A stretch of 30,628 bases of DNA from Prorocentrum cordatum (GCA_963575745.1 CAUYUJ010019933.1:137091-167718); one strand, 5' to 3'. Counted from the first letter of the stretch, positions 18,730 through 28,117 are shown. Notes: generated by a model from the letters alone, not told the origin. Made by a program: numbers and translations.

Positions 18730-19421
18730 CGGTGTCCGCGTGGTAGTAGTTAGGCCTCTTGGGCAGTCGAGGTACTCAGCACCACCAACAACAACACCGA
18801 GATCGGGGTTCGTTTTCCAGCGGGTGCCAACCTCTGGGACTCCGAGGATGGGCGATCGTCAAGGGCAATTTCGAGCATCTGTGGACCCCAGGTCCGGTAA
18901 AAATCATCGCGGTACCGCACATGCTGGTCATCCGATAAACGCGCAGGGAGGGGGGGGGAAGGAAGGCGGGAGAGAGGAGAAGCGAGTCCAACGGACGGGG
19001 AAAGGCATAATCAAAACCGATCAACACAATACATCAGATCAGATCGGAACCCCCGTCGACTAGGGCCGGAGTCAGAATCGTATCGAACCGCCCACGCCCA
19101 AATACACAGCAACAGCGAACAAGCATTGAGACGCCTCGGATCACCGGACAATCAAAATCAAATCTGACCGAGCAAGGCGAAATCGAGGGCGAATCGGATC
19201 GAGCCCTGGAGGGGTGACGGCGATGCGTTCGTCTTGGAACGCGGGAGCTCCGTTTCGGCCCTCCTGCAACGCGGGCCTTCGCAGCCTGCCTCGGGGCACC
19301 CTCTTGGCCCTTGATGCCACTTTGGTGGGCATGAGGGCAGAGGCGTCCTCGTCCCCGCCCTCATCTGTCCAGAACTGTTCTGCGCGGCCACTGAGCGTGT
19401 GCCAGTTGGGCCTACGCAGGC
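18730..19421. other. Region 3' of the ankyrin ORF
   Basis: About 690 bp without a recognised gene. A 94-codon minus frame (19425-19141, beginning MSLRRPNWHTLSG) starts within the ankyrin stop region (GTATGAGCC). It could be the off-frame continuation of the ankyrin protein after an intron or frameshift, or chance. The G run and GGAAGGCGGG patch at 18949-18970 are simple sequence. Confidence 0.4.
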
Positions 19422-20717
19422 TCATACCCCCTTTCCCGTCTCCCCCGGCGGACTGGGAACGACTAGATGAAAATACGTGATGATACGGTGGACCGCCGGT
19501 GGCTCAGCACCCTCGGCCTGCACGTCCGCACGTGGGCAACGCCTACGTGCACGTCCGCACGTAGGCGTCCCCTCCTTCCATTCTGGAGCCTCCCCAGTGC
19601 CTCCCAAGACGAAGACGGCGGCGGCGACAGCGACGACAGAGCGGCCTGGCGCGCGCGCGCCGCTTTCCGCCCGCGCGTCGGTCGCGGCGGCCGCCAGCGA
19701 GTCCGCCAGGGCCTCGTTGCCCGACGCCCGGGCCGCGGCGACGGCGTCCCCCAGCGGCCCCCCCAGCCGCGCGTCGGCTCCCGCCGCCAGCAGGGCCTCC
19801 GCGCAGGCCGCGTGGCCTTCCGCGGCCGCGAGGTGCAGCGCGGTCAGGCCGCCCTCCCCGGGCACGTCGGCGCCCGCGCGCGCCTCCAGCAGCAGCCGCA
19901 ACAGCGCGGCGTGGCCACGCTCCGCCGCGGCGTGCAGGGGCATCGCGCCGTCCCGGCCCGCGGCGGCGGGCGCCGCGCGGCAGCCCAGCAGCAGCCGCGC
20001 CAGGTCGGCGTGGCCCTCCCGGGCGGCCAGCGCCAGTGCGGTGGGCCCCGCGTCGCCTGCTGCGTCCGCGGAAGCGCGCCCCTCCAGCAGAGACCTGGCG
20101 GCGCCCAGCTGGCCCTGGTGCGCCGCGAAGAGCAGTGGGGTGGCGCCGTCCGCGCTGGCGGCGTCGGCGCGGGCACGCGCCCGCAGCAGGGCCTGCACCA
20201 CCTCCGTGTGGCCCTTTGCCCCGGCGCAGTGCAGTGGCACGGCGCCCGCGCCGTTCTCCGCGCCCACGTCCGCGCCCCGCTCCAGCAGCACCACGGCGGC
20301 GGCGCAGTGCCCCCGCGATGCCGCGAGGTGCAGCGGGGTGACGCCCGTCCGCTCCATGGCCGCCCCGACCGCCGCGCCGCCGTCGAGCAGCAGGCTGGCC
20401 AGCTCGGCGTGCCCCTGATCTGCGGCCAGATGGAGCGGAGTGCCGAAGCGGCGGTGCGTGCAATCGGCGCACGTGCCCCGCTCCAGGACCCGCCGCGCCA
20501 GGTCCGGAATGCCCACGCCGGCGGCGAGGTGCAGCAGCGTCGTGCCGTCCCGGTCCAGCGGGCCCGCGGGGAGACCAGGCAGGCTCTCCTCCACGCGCGC
20601 CAGCACGGCCTGCGAGGCCCGCCGCGTGCGCAGCAGCTCGCGGGGGGCCGTGAAGCCGAGGCACTGCGTCAGGGCGTCCTCCAGCAGCGCGGCGAGCTCC
20701 CCCTCGTGAAGCTCCAT
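19422..20717 (-). CDS. Ankyrin-repeat protein
   Basis: An uninterrupted 431-codon frame from ATG (20717). Residues 1-54 are a helical leader (MELHEGELAALLEDA). Eight consecutive ankyrin repeats follow at about residues 55-318. Typical cores are TPLHLAADQGHAELASLLL, TPLHLAASRGHCAAAVVLL and TALHLAAAEGHAACAEALL; repeats 4-8 are nearly all 33 residues. A ninth unit (GGPLGDAVAAARASGNEALA) is degenerate. A short hydrophobic stretch (VVAVAAAVFVLGG, about 360-373) may be a membrane segment or an artefact of reading past a splice site; the tail beyond it (EGTPTCGRARRRC) is low complexity. Ankyrin arrays mediate protein binding; the partner is unknown. GC content is very high, especially at third positions. 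Initiation at 20717 is supported by the loss of coding character upstream. Confidence 0.85.
   Translation of the reverse strand: MELHEGELAALLEDALTQCLGFTAPRELLRTRRASQAVLARVEESLPGLPAGPLDRDGTTLLHLAAGVGIPDLARRVLERGTCADCTHRRFGTPLHLAADQGHAELASLLLDGGAAVGAAMERTGVTPLHLAASRGHCAAAVVLLERGADVGAENGAGAVPLHCAGAKGHTEVVQALLRARARADAASADGATPLLFAAHQGQLGAARSLLEGRASADAAGDAGPTALALAAREGHADLARLLLGCRAAPAAAGRDGAMPLHAAAERGHAALLRLLLEARAGADVPGEGGLTALHLAAAEGHAACAEALLAAGADARLGGPLGDAVAAARASGNEALADSLAAAATDARAESGARAPGRSVVAVAAAVFVLGGTGEAPEWKEGTPTCGRARRRCPRADVQAEGAEPPAVHRIITYFHLVVPSPPGETGKGV
19541..19566. repeat. Perfect 10-bp-stem hairpin
   Basis: GCCTACGTGC, ACGTCC loop, GCACGTAGGC. It overlaps a direct repeat (TGCACGTCCGCACGTGGGC / TGCACGTCCGCACGTAGGC, 19519-19566). 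It falls in the low-complexity C-terminal part of the ankyrin frame, which supports the idea that the real coding end lies upstream. Confidence 0.85.
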
Positions 20718-20838
20718 GGCGCGGCGCGGGCCGGCCGAGGCTCGGTGGGCGCCGGGCGCGCACGTGCGCGGACGCCCTGGGCCTGGGCGGCGCGTCGAGC
20801 CCGCCTGTGGCCCAGCGGCTACCCTGTACCGTTTCAGC

Positions 20839-20910
20839 TGCCGCTGGCGCTGGCGCTGGCGCTGGCGCTGCCGCTGCTGCTGCTGCCGCTGCCGCTGCCG
20901 CTGCCGCTGC

Positions 20911-20963
<53 letters not shown>
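20839..20963. repeat. (CTG)n / (CAG)n trinucleotide repeat
   Basis: CTG, CCGCTG and GGCGCTG units on plus ending in a pure (CTG) run (20908-20962). It lies 120-245 bp upstream of the ankyrin ATG on the sense (minus) side, where it reads (CAG)n and would be 5' UTR or promoter-proximal. It is not in frame with the ankyrin ORF. Confidence 0.92.
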
Positions 20964-20966
<3 letters not shown>

Positions 20967-21059
20967 CGGTTGCGGCCCCCCTGCCCGAGGCTGTGCCCAC
21001 AGTCCACGGGGAGCAGCGGGGCATCAAGTGGCCTCGGCTGGTAGAACTTCTCCAACCCT

Positions 21060-22250
21060 TTGAGTAGGGCGCTTCCTCTTCAAACCCGGTTTGTACCCTT
21101 CGGGGAGGAGAGGCTTACCCCTCCCTTGGGTCTGGACGGGGAGAGTCGGGCCAATTGGAGCGTCCAGGATGGCCCACGATGGCTCCAAGAGGGCCCCAGG
21201 AAGCTCGAAATGACTTTCGAGATGGCTTGAGATGTCCAGGACAGCTTGGGATGGCCTCCGAGATGCATCCGGGTCTTGGAGCGATCTAAAAGGCCTCCGA
21301 GCGAGGCCGTGAAGGGAGCGCTGGAAAGCGGGAAAAGCGAGAACGCCAAAATCCAAAACACTCGGAAAACGAGTGAATCTTGCCTTCCAGGGCCCTGTTG
21401 GGGAGCCTCTTGAGTCCGTCCTGGAGCGTGTTGGAGTCCTCGTCGGCTGTCTTGCGGGCATCTTGGGCGTCTTCGGGGCCTCTTGGGACCGTCTTGGGCC
21501 CTCTCGGGACCCCTTAGCCTGTCGTGGCCTGCTTCGGGGCGGGCTCGGGCCGCCTTGGGAGCTCTGGATCCCCCCGCAACCCCCGGTGGGTACCGATGGG
21601 AGGAACAGGCAACGGCCCGCCCCCCCCCTAAGGGCCTACTCCGAGATAGAGAATCATGTTCCCGTGAAGCTTTCCGGGAGCATGATTTGTTCGGCTTTCT
21701 AAGAGGGGGGCCTCTGGGGGTTTACCGAGGGGCGCCTTCTGGCCTTGTCGGCAAGCCTATTGGAAACATGGTTGGGGCGATGGGCGGAAGCCCAAGGAAT
21801 CACCGAAGTGTCTTGGGGGCCCGCAGGGGGCTTCCCTGGGGGCGGGGGGCCTCTTGGGAGCCTCACGGGGCTTCTTGGGAGCCTCTTGATGGCCTCCGGG
21901 GGCGTCCTAGGAGCCTCTCAGGCCCGAGACCTTGAAATTTCGCCCGCTTCGGGCCCTTTGGGTCGCTCTTGGGGCTCTCTTGGGGCGCTCTCGAGGCCCT
22001 ATTGACTTATCTGGGGAGCCTCCTGGGCCGTCTCTGGGACGCGGTCTGGGACCGTGGGGAGGCGGAACATGGGACAGCGCAAAAATGCTCCAGAAACCAT
22101 TAGAAAATATTCCATGTTCGGCTTCTGGGGCCCTTTGGAGAGGCCTCTGGAGGCGCTCTTGGGGCGTTTTGGCGGCGTTGTCGGCCGTCCTGAGGCCATC
22201 TTCGGAGTGTCGGGGACCTCTGGGGGCTGTTTCTGGGCGTCCTCGAAACC
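21060..22250. repeat. TCTTGGGGCC-type degenerate minisatellite
   Basis: Dominated by 10-12 bp variants of GGGCCTCTTGGG / GCCGTCTTGGG on plus (less regular, AAGAGGGCC-type, in 21170-21300). It contains a hairpin at 21652-21687 (AATCATGTTCCCG, 10-nt loop, CGGGAGCATGATT, one G-U). Long Gly/Leu/Ser/Arg-rich frames on both strands are artefacts. It is the same family as 6930-7180 and 11030-11195, in opposite orientation. Confidence 0.75.
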
Positions 22251-22300
22251 CGGAAATCATGTTCCCGGAGAGGCTTCCGGGAACATGATTTCGAACGAGG
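22241..22300. repeat. 15-bp-stem hairpin of the 397-bp unit
   Basis: AAATCATGTTCCCGG (22254-22268), AGAGGCTT loop, CCGGGAACATGATTT (22277-22291): a perfect stem. Outer CCTCG (22241-22245) pairs with CGAGG (22296-22300). A second copy near 22650-22690 has two transition mismatches; a third relative lies at 21652-21687. Confidence 0.88.
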
Positions 22301-23013
22301 CCCTCTTGGGCCTCCTGGAGGCCGTCTTGGGGGCCTCCTGGGCTGGCTTTGGGGCCTCTTGGGCCGTCTCGGGAGGTTCCGTCAGCCCCACGGGACGACC
22401 CTTTTGGGCCGTCTTGGGCCCTCTTGGGTCTCTCTTGGGCTGCCTTGGGGCTCCTCGGGGGCGTCTGGGGCACTGCGAAGACGAAGCAAGCGAGTGTGCT
22501 GAAAATGCACGTTTTACTAACGGAACGGGTTGATTTCTGCCTCTTGAGGGCCCTCTTGGGGCCCTCTTCGGCCATCTTCAAACCATCTCGGGCCCTCTCG
22601 GGCCTCGCTGAAGCTGTCTTGTGGGCCTCTTGGGCGTCCTCGGAACCCGAAAATCACGTTCCCGGAGAGGCTTCCAGGAACATGATTTCGAACGAGGCCC
22701 TCTTGGGCCTCCCTGAGGGCGTCTTGGGGGCCTCCTGGGCTGGCTTTGGGGCCTCTTGTTCCGTCTTGGGGTGTTCCGTGAGCCCCACGGGACGATCTTT
22801 TTGGGCCGTCTTGGGCCCTCTTGGGTCTCTCTTGGGCTGTCTTGGGGGACCGCGGGGGCGTCTGGGGCACTCTGCAGACGAAGCAAACGAGTATGCTGAA
22901 AATGTACGTTTTACCGGGGAATGGGCCGATGTTTGCCTCTTGAAGGCCCTCTTGGGGCCCTCTTCGGCCATCTTGAAGCCATCTCGGGCCCGCTTGGGCC
23001 TCGCTGAGGCTGT
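22258..23013. repeat. 397-bp tandem unit, about 1.9 copies, with hairpin
   Basis: GTTCCCGGAG occurs at 22261 and 22658, and AATGYACGTT at 22504 and 22901: both 397 bp apart, with near-identical sequence between. The unit includes TCTTGGG minisatellite, a GAAGACGAAGCAA/GCAGACGAAGCAA segment and the hairpin. The second copy is cut at about 23013, where LINE sequence begins. Confidence 0.9.
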
Positions 23014-23386
23014 CTCGCTCCACATGGACATCCGTGCACTCCAAGAAACGCACGATAACGAGTCTGTGCACAGCGTCACTGATGCTGGGTATCTGCTTAT
23101 CCTGTCTGGAGACCTGGAGGATGAGGAGTCCGCTGGCGTTGGCTTCCTCGACTCGCCACGGCGCCGCAGAAGCGTCATTGATGTGAAATTGAATCTCAGG
23201 GCTGGAAAGCTGCCGTTGTTCCGCAAACATGCTCCTTATGGTGGTAAATTCGAGAACAAGAAAATGTCTACAACAACCTACACTGCGAACTGCAATATAC
23301 TTCCGGAAGGGAACGGCGCTAGTTCTGGAAGATTTTACCGCGAGCCTTCACAGAAGATTTGCTTCCGAGGAACAATATCTAGGTAA
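23014..23386 (+). pseudogene. LINE endonuclease (EEP) domain fragment
   Basis: The frame from the satellite reads without a stop into ALQETH, SGDLEDEESAGVGFL and LFRKHAPYGGKFENKK, ending with a stop at about 23386. ALQETH carries the catalytic Glu of the endonuclease/exonuclease/phosphatase fold. The N-terminal WN motif is absent because of 5' truncation, and the later GDFN and SDH motifs are not readable. Inactive. Confidence 0.75.
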
Positions 23387-25258
23387 ATACATTCGGCACG
23401 CCGACGGCGCAATCTAATACATCATCTAATCAAAGCCACTTGCTGGAGTGTTGCAGCAAAAGAGATTTCGTGGTCAACTATACCTCCTTCGAACACCCGC
23501 CAGAACTCCAGATTCCATGCTATAACGTTGGCTCGCAACCTGGGGACCCAGCCATCCCGGAACATTTGGGGCAAATCGGTTTCCAGCTATGCAGCGAGCG
23601 GTAGTCTTCGTGGGTTCAAGATGTCGGGAGCTGCAGGGATGCAGCGCTGGCCTCACATCAGTCTCTCCTCATGTGCCGCACGCGTCTTGAGGTACCCAGG
23701 GCGAGCAAGGAGCGTGTGGTCAAGCCGGCCCTGTCTGCACTCGTATCCAAGCCGACGGAAAGGGCATATTGTGGACGCCTGCTTCCACAATTCGTGGACG
23801 GCGGCAGGGGCATCGCCGAAGCGTTCGCTCTGAACGCGGACATCGCCGAAGCGTTCGCTTGCGCCGCGAGCGCTTGCTTGCCGACAGCGTAAGCGACGAA
23901 GCGCCGCCCACGGATCACTGATTCAACTCTGCAGTTCGTAGAAATGAGAAACCACGCCCAGACGAAGGGAGACCACCCTGCAGAGAAGTATTTGTATGGA
24001 CAGATCAAGGCCAGTCGAGAGCAACGAGAGTCGCTGGTTGGACGATCGCCTCGCGCGCGGCGACTGGAACGAGGTGCGGAAGCTGAAAAAAAACACGCCT
24101 AGCACCTAACTAAGGCCAGATGAGAGATGCACGTGGGCAAAGTCTGCACAGCGACCAGCGCGCCGATGCATCGGCGGAGTGCTTCGCCAGCGCGCAGTGG
24201 CCTGTCCGTCCGAACGCAGCGGTCGATGATCCTGACCGCTTGGGCGCGCAGCGCTTCTTGGGCCCATCACGGAAGAGGAAGCATGTTCGGCAGGACGGGC
24301 CCTCGAACGCCGTCGAGCCCTGGGCAGAGACGGCATCCCGGCTGAATTCTGGAAGGCCGCGTGTAAGCGTAACACGCCGGCCTGCAAGTGGGCGGTGCTC
24401 TCGTGCAACAGGTCCGAGGCAGAGGGGTCCGTGCCTGATACAACGATATTCAGAAAAGGCGACGCGGCGAACTGCGCCAACTATCGGCCGAGATCGCTCA
24501 TGGCCATCGGATAGAAGGCTTTCTCGTTCAACGCAGGCGATCGCAAAGAAGCGCATCTTAAACATTCAGTCTGGCTTGCGCTCCAGCCGCTGGGCGACGG
24601 ACGCACTGTTCGTGGTCAGGCGGCTGGTCGAGGATGCTTCAAACACAGTGAACGAGCGTTTCATCGTGTTCGCGCTGGATTTGGCAAAGGCTTTTGGCAT
24701 CGTGTCGCCTGACAAGCTCGTCCAAGCGCTGGTGCGCCCCAGAGCGCCCGCGCCCTACGCTGCAGCAATCAAATGTATTTACACCGACCGTCGCTTCAGT
24801 GTCCGAGAAGCCGGGAACATGTCTGAGACGCGGGCGCAAGAACTTGGATCTCTCCAGGATGCCCACTGCCGCCGATTATGTTTCTATGATAATCACAATC
24901 CTGATGCACGATTCCAAGCAGCTTCGCGCATCTCGGTTTCCGACAGCACGCAGGCCTCCCCCTCAGCGAGCTGGTGTATGCCGACGACATCCTTCTAGTG
25001 GGCACGGACGAGGATTATGTACACGAGTTGACGACACGATGGAGTGCGTGCGGCAGGCTGCGGAACAGTATGGACTGGCATACGATTGGAACAAAACTGA
25101 AAATGTTGCGTGTAACTTGCCAGACTGTGATGGCGAGGCCGGATGACAAGAACATTCCGCAAAAGACTCACATGGTGTATGGTAGCGGCGGCCACGAACT
25201 CAGTGGAAGATTAGCCATGGCCAGAAGAATATGGAAACGCGTGCGGATTAACCAGCGC
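23014..25258 (+). mobile_element. 5'-truncated, degenerate LINE (endonuclease and reverse transcriptase)
   Basis: The element enters mid-endonuclease with DIRALQETHDNE (LQETH at about 23035-23052), then GVGFLDSPRRRRSVI and HAPYGG (to about 23240). A degenerate linker follows, with ARGDWNEVRKLKK near 24050-24090 and SDQRADASAECFASAQW near 24150-24205. Reverse-transcriptase motifs follow: FWKAACK (about 24348), a FRKGDAANCANYRP-type motif (about 24450-24490), ALDLAKAFG (about 24673-24700; the family's second D is G here), and VYADDILLVG (YADD at 24977-24988). Recognition ends near 25258 in a purine tract. Multiple frame changes and stops show it is dead. The 5' start inside the satellite repeat fits truncated target-primed insertion; the 3' end is not clear. 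Confidence 0.85.
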
Positions 25259-25260
25259 GA
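24120..25260 (+). pseudogene. LINE reverse transcriptase domain fragment
   Basis: The frame at 24120-24998 holds the N-terminal segment and the AKAF region. YADD lies in another frame (24974 on), and MECVRQAAEQYGLAYDWNKTE (from 25038) in a third. At least four frame changes lie between 24200 and 25040. The catalytic D of the first motif (ALDLAKAF) and both D of YADD are present, but no intact protein is possible. Confidence 0.8.
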
Positions 25261-25660
25261 AGAGGACAGAAGGCGAAGGGAGGATGGAGGAGGGAGGAGT
25301 GGAGGGGGTCAGAGGAGGGGGGAGGACGAGGGAAGAGAGAGGAAGAGGTCGTATGGATGAGGGAAGGAGGAGCAGGAGGAGGGTGTAGAGAGGAGGAAAG
25401 AGGACTGGGGATGGAGGTGGGAGTAAGAGACGAGATGGAATAATGAGGGAGATAGAAGGAGGGAGGGAGTTGGTAGGAAGGAGAGAGGGGGAGGAGGAAG
25501 ATAAGGCAGGATCAATCAGAAAGCAAGGAATAACGTCGGGGCGAGGCCGGCGGTAAGTTAGGAGTGAGGGGGCAAGATAGGCGATGGACGGGGGAGAGAG
25601 AACGGAGGTAATAGTGATGAGGGGGAGCAGGGAAACGTAGATGAGGAAGTGGAGAGGGAG
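25258..25660. repeat. GGA/GAG-rich purine tract
   Basis: Plus-strand GGAGGAGG, AGGGAGG and GAGAGAGG runs replace LINE sequence at about 25258. Pro/Leu/Ser-rich minus frames are compositional. Confidence 0.8.
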
Positions 25661-25960
25661 GAGGGACGAACAGAGAGGGCGTAGCAAAAAGAGACAAGAA
25701 GAGACAGCGAAGCGGCCTAAGCAGCTTGCCCACGTGGATGTGCTTGATATTGAAATCCTCGTGAGAATCCAAAAACATCGGGATACCAGCGCAATACAGA
25801 CACCAATGCTGGTTGAAAGAGGCGGCGCCTGCATTGGACCCATATCTCCGAATTCCTGCATTGACACGAAGATGCAAATGTTCTGCGAATATTGCCCGTC
25901 TCCACCGCCACCCTGCCCCTGCACCCGCACGCCACTCATATGATACTGCCCCTCCTCAAC
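25661..25960. other. Short unique spacer
   Basis: About 300 bp before the next CTC/CAT array. Frames are open on both strands (plus includes AHVDVLDIEILVRIQ), but no family is recognised. Confidence 0.4.
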
Positions 25961-25964
25961 CTGC

Positions 25965-26010
25965 CTCTGCTCCTCCTCCTCCTCCTCCTCCTCATCCTCC
26001 ACCTCGTCAC

Positions 26011-26053
<43 letters not shown>

Positions 26054-26298
26054 AGCATCATCATCAACATCATCAACATAATCATCATCAGCATCATCAT
26101 CAGCATCATCATCAGCATCAGCATCATCACAATCAGCAGCATCATCGCCATCATCGTCATCATCATCATCATCATCATCACCATCAGCATCAACAATAGC
26201 AGCATCCACAACAGCAGCATCATTAGCAACATCATGATCAGCAGCAGCAGCAGCAGCATCAGCATCAGCATCATCATCGCCATCACCATCACCATCAC

Positions 26299-26362
<64 letters not shown>

Positions 26363-26500
26363 GGAACGGTCATCGTCATCGTCATCGTCATCATCAGCAT
26401 CAGCATCATCATCATCAGCCTCATCCTCATCCTCATCCTCCTCTTCCTCTTCCTCCTCCTCATCATCAGCAGCAGCATCGTCAGTATCGCAGCCTAATGT
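25965..26500. repeat. CTC tract leading into CAT-type array 6
   Basis: (CTC)n at 25971-25995, then CAT/ATC triplets on plus to about 26490. It has a pure run at 26302-26361, a CAGCAGCAG patch at 26240-26255, and a CTC patch at 26425-26461. Confidence 0.95.
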
Positions 26501-26632
26501 TTCTTATGGCCATCATTGTGATAATCGGCATCGGAATGGGTATCGATATCATCGGCATCATCCGGCGACCCTCGCTGGCCGGGGGTGAAGAGGCGCGTGA
26601 GACAGTTGGCTATCCCCCTCCTAGGGTGCCAT

Positions 26633-26928
26633 ATGCGAACCCTACCCCTACCCCCCACGATTTCTGAGGGGAAGGGTGTCGGGGATGGAAAGGCCTCCCT
26701 TTAGTAAAACGTGGTTTAGTGAAAACGCCCTGAAGCCCAAACCTGGCGGGCGCAAGCCTGGAAAATAACGGCCGCGGCGCCCTCTCGAGAACCGAAAACG
26801 GACAATACACAAATCGACGTGTCGCTGTTGGGGGTTCTGTCCACCCCCGAGGGTGGGGTTCGCATGTGGCCCCCACCCTCCCCACCCTCCCCCTGAGCAA
26901 TCGTGGGGGGTAGGGGTAGGGTTCGCAT
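26633..26928. repeat. Perfect 30-bp inverted repeat bounding a 296-bp segment
   Basis: Left arm 26633-26662 starts ATGCGAACCC and ends CCCCACGATT. Right arm 26899-26928 is its exact reverse complement (AATCGTGGGG ... GGGTTCGCAT). Homology continues inward imperfectly (TCTGAGGGGAAGGGTG against GCTCAGGGGGAGGGTG). A third partial copy (GGGGTTCGCATGTGGCCCCC) lies at 26857-26876 in the same sense as the right arm. No convincing target-site duplication. It could be a MITE-like element or an inverted local duplication. Confidence 0.85.
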
Positions 26929-27125
26929 GTGGCCCCCGACCTCCCCCTTTCGCCCCTCATTGGGGTGCTACATGCCGCCTGAGGGGGGGGGCAAGAAGGG
27001 GGGGGGGAACGAGCTCGCCAACGCACCCCCGGGCCCTGCTGAGCCTCTAAAAAGCACCAAGAGGCCCAGACAGAGCGCCAGGGCAGTCGAAGAGAGCGTC
27101 GAGACGGCCCAGAGTAGCCCCACGA
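26929..27125. other. Spacer between inverted repeat and CAT array
   Basis: C-rich then G-rich (G9 and longer at 26981-27008), followed by a CCAAGAGGCCC-type stretch (27056-27115). No gene seen. Confidence 0.4.
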
Positions 27126-27130
27126 CGAAG

Positions 27131-27139
27131 CATCAGCAG

Positions 27140-27209
<70 letters not shown>

Positions 27210-27335
27210 GTCATCGTCATCGTCATCGTCATCATCATCATCATAATCATCATCACCATCATCAGCATCAGCATCATCAGCATCATCATCAACATCATCA
27301 CCATCATCAGCATCATCATCAACATCATCGTCTTG
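27131..27335. repeat. CAT-type trinucleotide array 7
   Basis: A nearly pure CAT run (27137-27208), then CGTCAT repeats and interrupted CAT to 27335, all on plus. Confidence 0.95.
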
Positions 27336-27560
27336 ATCTTCCCCGCCATTATCCCCCAAGTGTTTCAGCAAGGGTTTCCAGAACGGCTTGGGGACCACAT
27401 GGTCCGATAGCTTGGCAGAGCTCTTGCCACAACACTCGGCCACATGGGCCATTCACAGAAGGCAGGGGACGGCGGTGATTCGCCGTAGGCGTGTCCGATA
27501 GCTTCCACGATCGTCGCAAGCTATGACTCCTTCTGGGGGTCGTCGGACTAGTGCAAGCCA
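27336..27560. other. Spacer with a short direct repeat
   Basis: GGTCCGATAGCTTGG (near 27402) and GTGTCCGATAGCTTCC (near 27490) are a short direct repeat. No coding evidence. Confidence 0.4.
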
Positions 27561-27860
27561 CTTGATCATCAGCGTCAGTAGCATCATCAGCATCACCATC
27601 ACCACCATCATTGTCAGCAACACCAGTCTTATTAGCATCAGCACTAGTAGCATCATCATTGTTATTATCAGCAGCCTCATTAGTATTATCATCAGCAACA
27701 TCAGCATTATCAGCAGCATCATCATCAGCATCATCAGCAACAGCATCAGCATCGTCGTCGTCATCAGCATCATCAACCTCCTCATCGTCAACATCATCAT
27801 CATCGTCGTCGTCATCAACAGCAGCAACACCATCGTCATCAGTCTTCCTCGCTGCCGTCA
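27560..27860. repeat. CAT-type trinucleotide array 8, strongly diverged
   Basis: Diverged CAT/ATC with frequent GTA, TTA and CGT variants on plus. It retains triplet phase, giving Ser- and Ile-rich artefact frames. Confidence 0.9.
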
Positions 27861-27868
27861 TCTGCATA

Positions 27869-28117
27869 TTAGTCGCCATCATGCCTCCCACCTTCTGCTC
27901 CCCCTCGGCGGGGGGTCTCCGCGGCGATCTGCTCGCAGTACTTGGCGCGCCCGATCCCGGGAGGGCCCACGACGCAACAAGTCAGCTTCGGCTTCGTGGT
28001 GAGCTGTTCCTTCGGTCGCGCCGCGGCTTCGTCGTCCGCCGCTTCTTCGCTGTCATGCCCACGGCCCTTCGCCTTCTCCTGCGGTTGCTCCCCCAGCGCA
28101 GCACAAAGACGGCCCAT
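27869..28117 (-). CDS. Putative exon with adenylate-kinase-like P-loop
   Basis: The minus frame of 82 codons reads, after a charged segment (EEAADDEAAARPKEQ), KLTCCVVGPPGIGRAKYCEQIAA. This resembles the glycine-rich P-loop and following helix of adenylate and related nucleoside-monophosphate kinases (G.PGSGKGT..E.IA). The usual P-loop Lys is Arg here (GIGRAK), which would be expected to impair nucleotide binding. After EQIAAETP the kinase-like character ends, so an exon boundary or truncation is likely near 27915-27935; GAAG/GTGGGAGG at about 27891 is a possible donor. The rest of the kinase is not found downstream, where a CAT array begins. Could be a pseudogene fragment or one exon of a split gene. 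Confidence 0.4.
   Translation of the reverse strand: MGRLCAALGEQPQEKAKGRGHDSEEAADDEAAARPKEQLTTKPKLTCCVVGPPGIGRAKYCEQIAAETPRRGGAEGGRHDGD

Noticed and set aside
19141-19425. Second cistron overlapping the ankyrin stop by ATGA
   Set aside because: Coupled cistrons are not expected in a nuclear dinoflagellate gene, and the frame shows no recognisable motif.
21373-22533. Leu/Gly-rich proteins from both strands of the minisatellite
   Set aside because: Equivalent long frames occur on both strands and in several frames, tracking the 10-12 bp repeat rather than a gene.
26641-26657. Telomeric repeat
   Set aside because: CCCTACCCCTACCCC is only two or three units, does not match the TTTAGGG type expected in dinoflagellates, and is part of the inverted-repeat arm.
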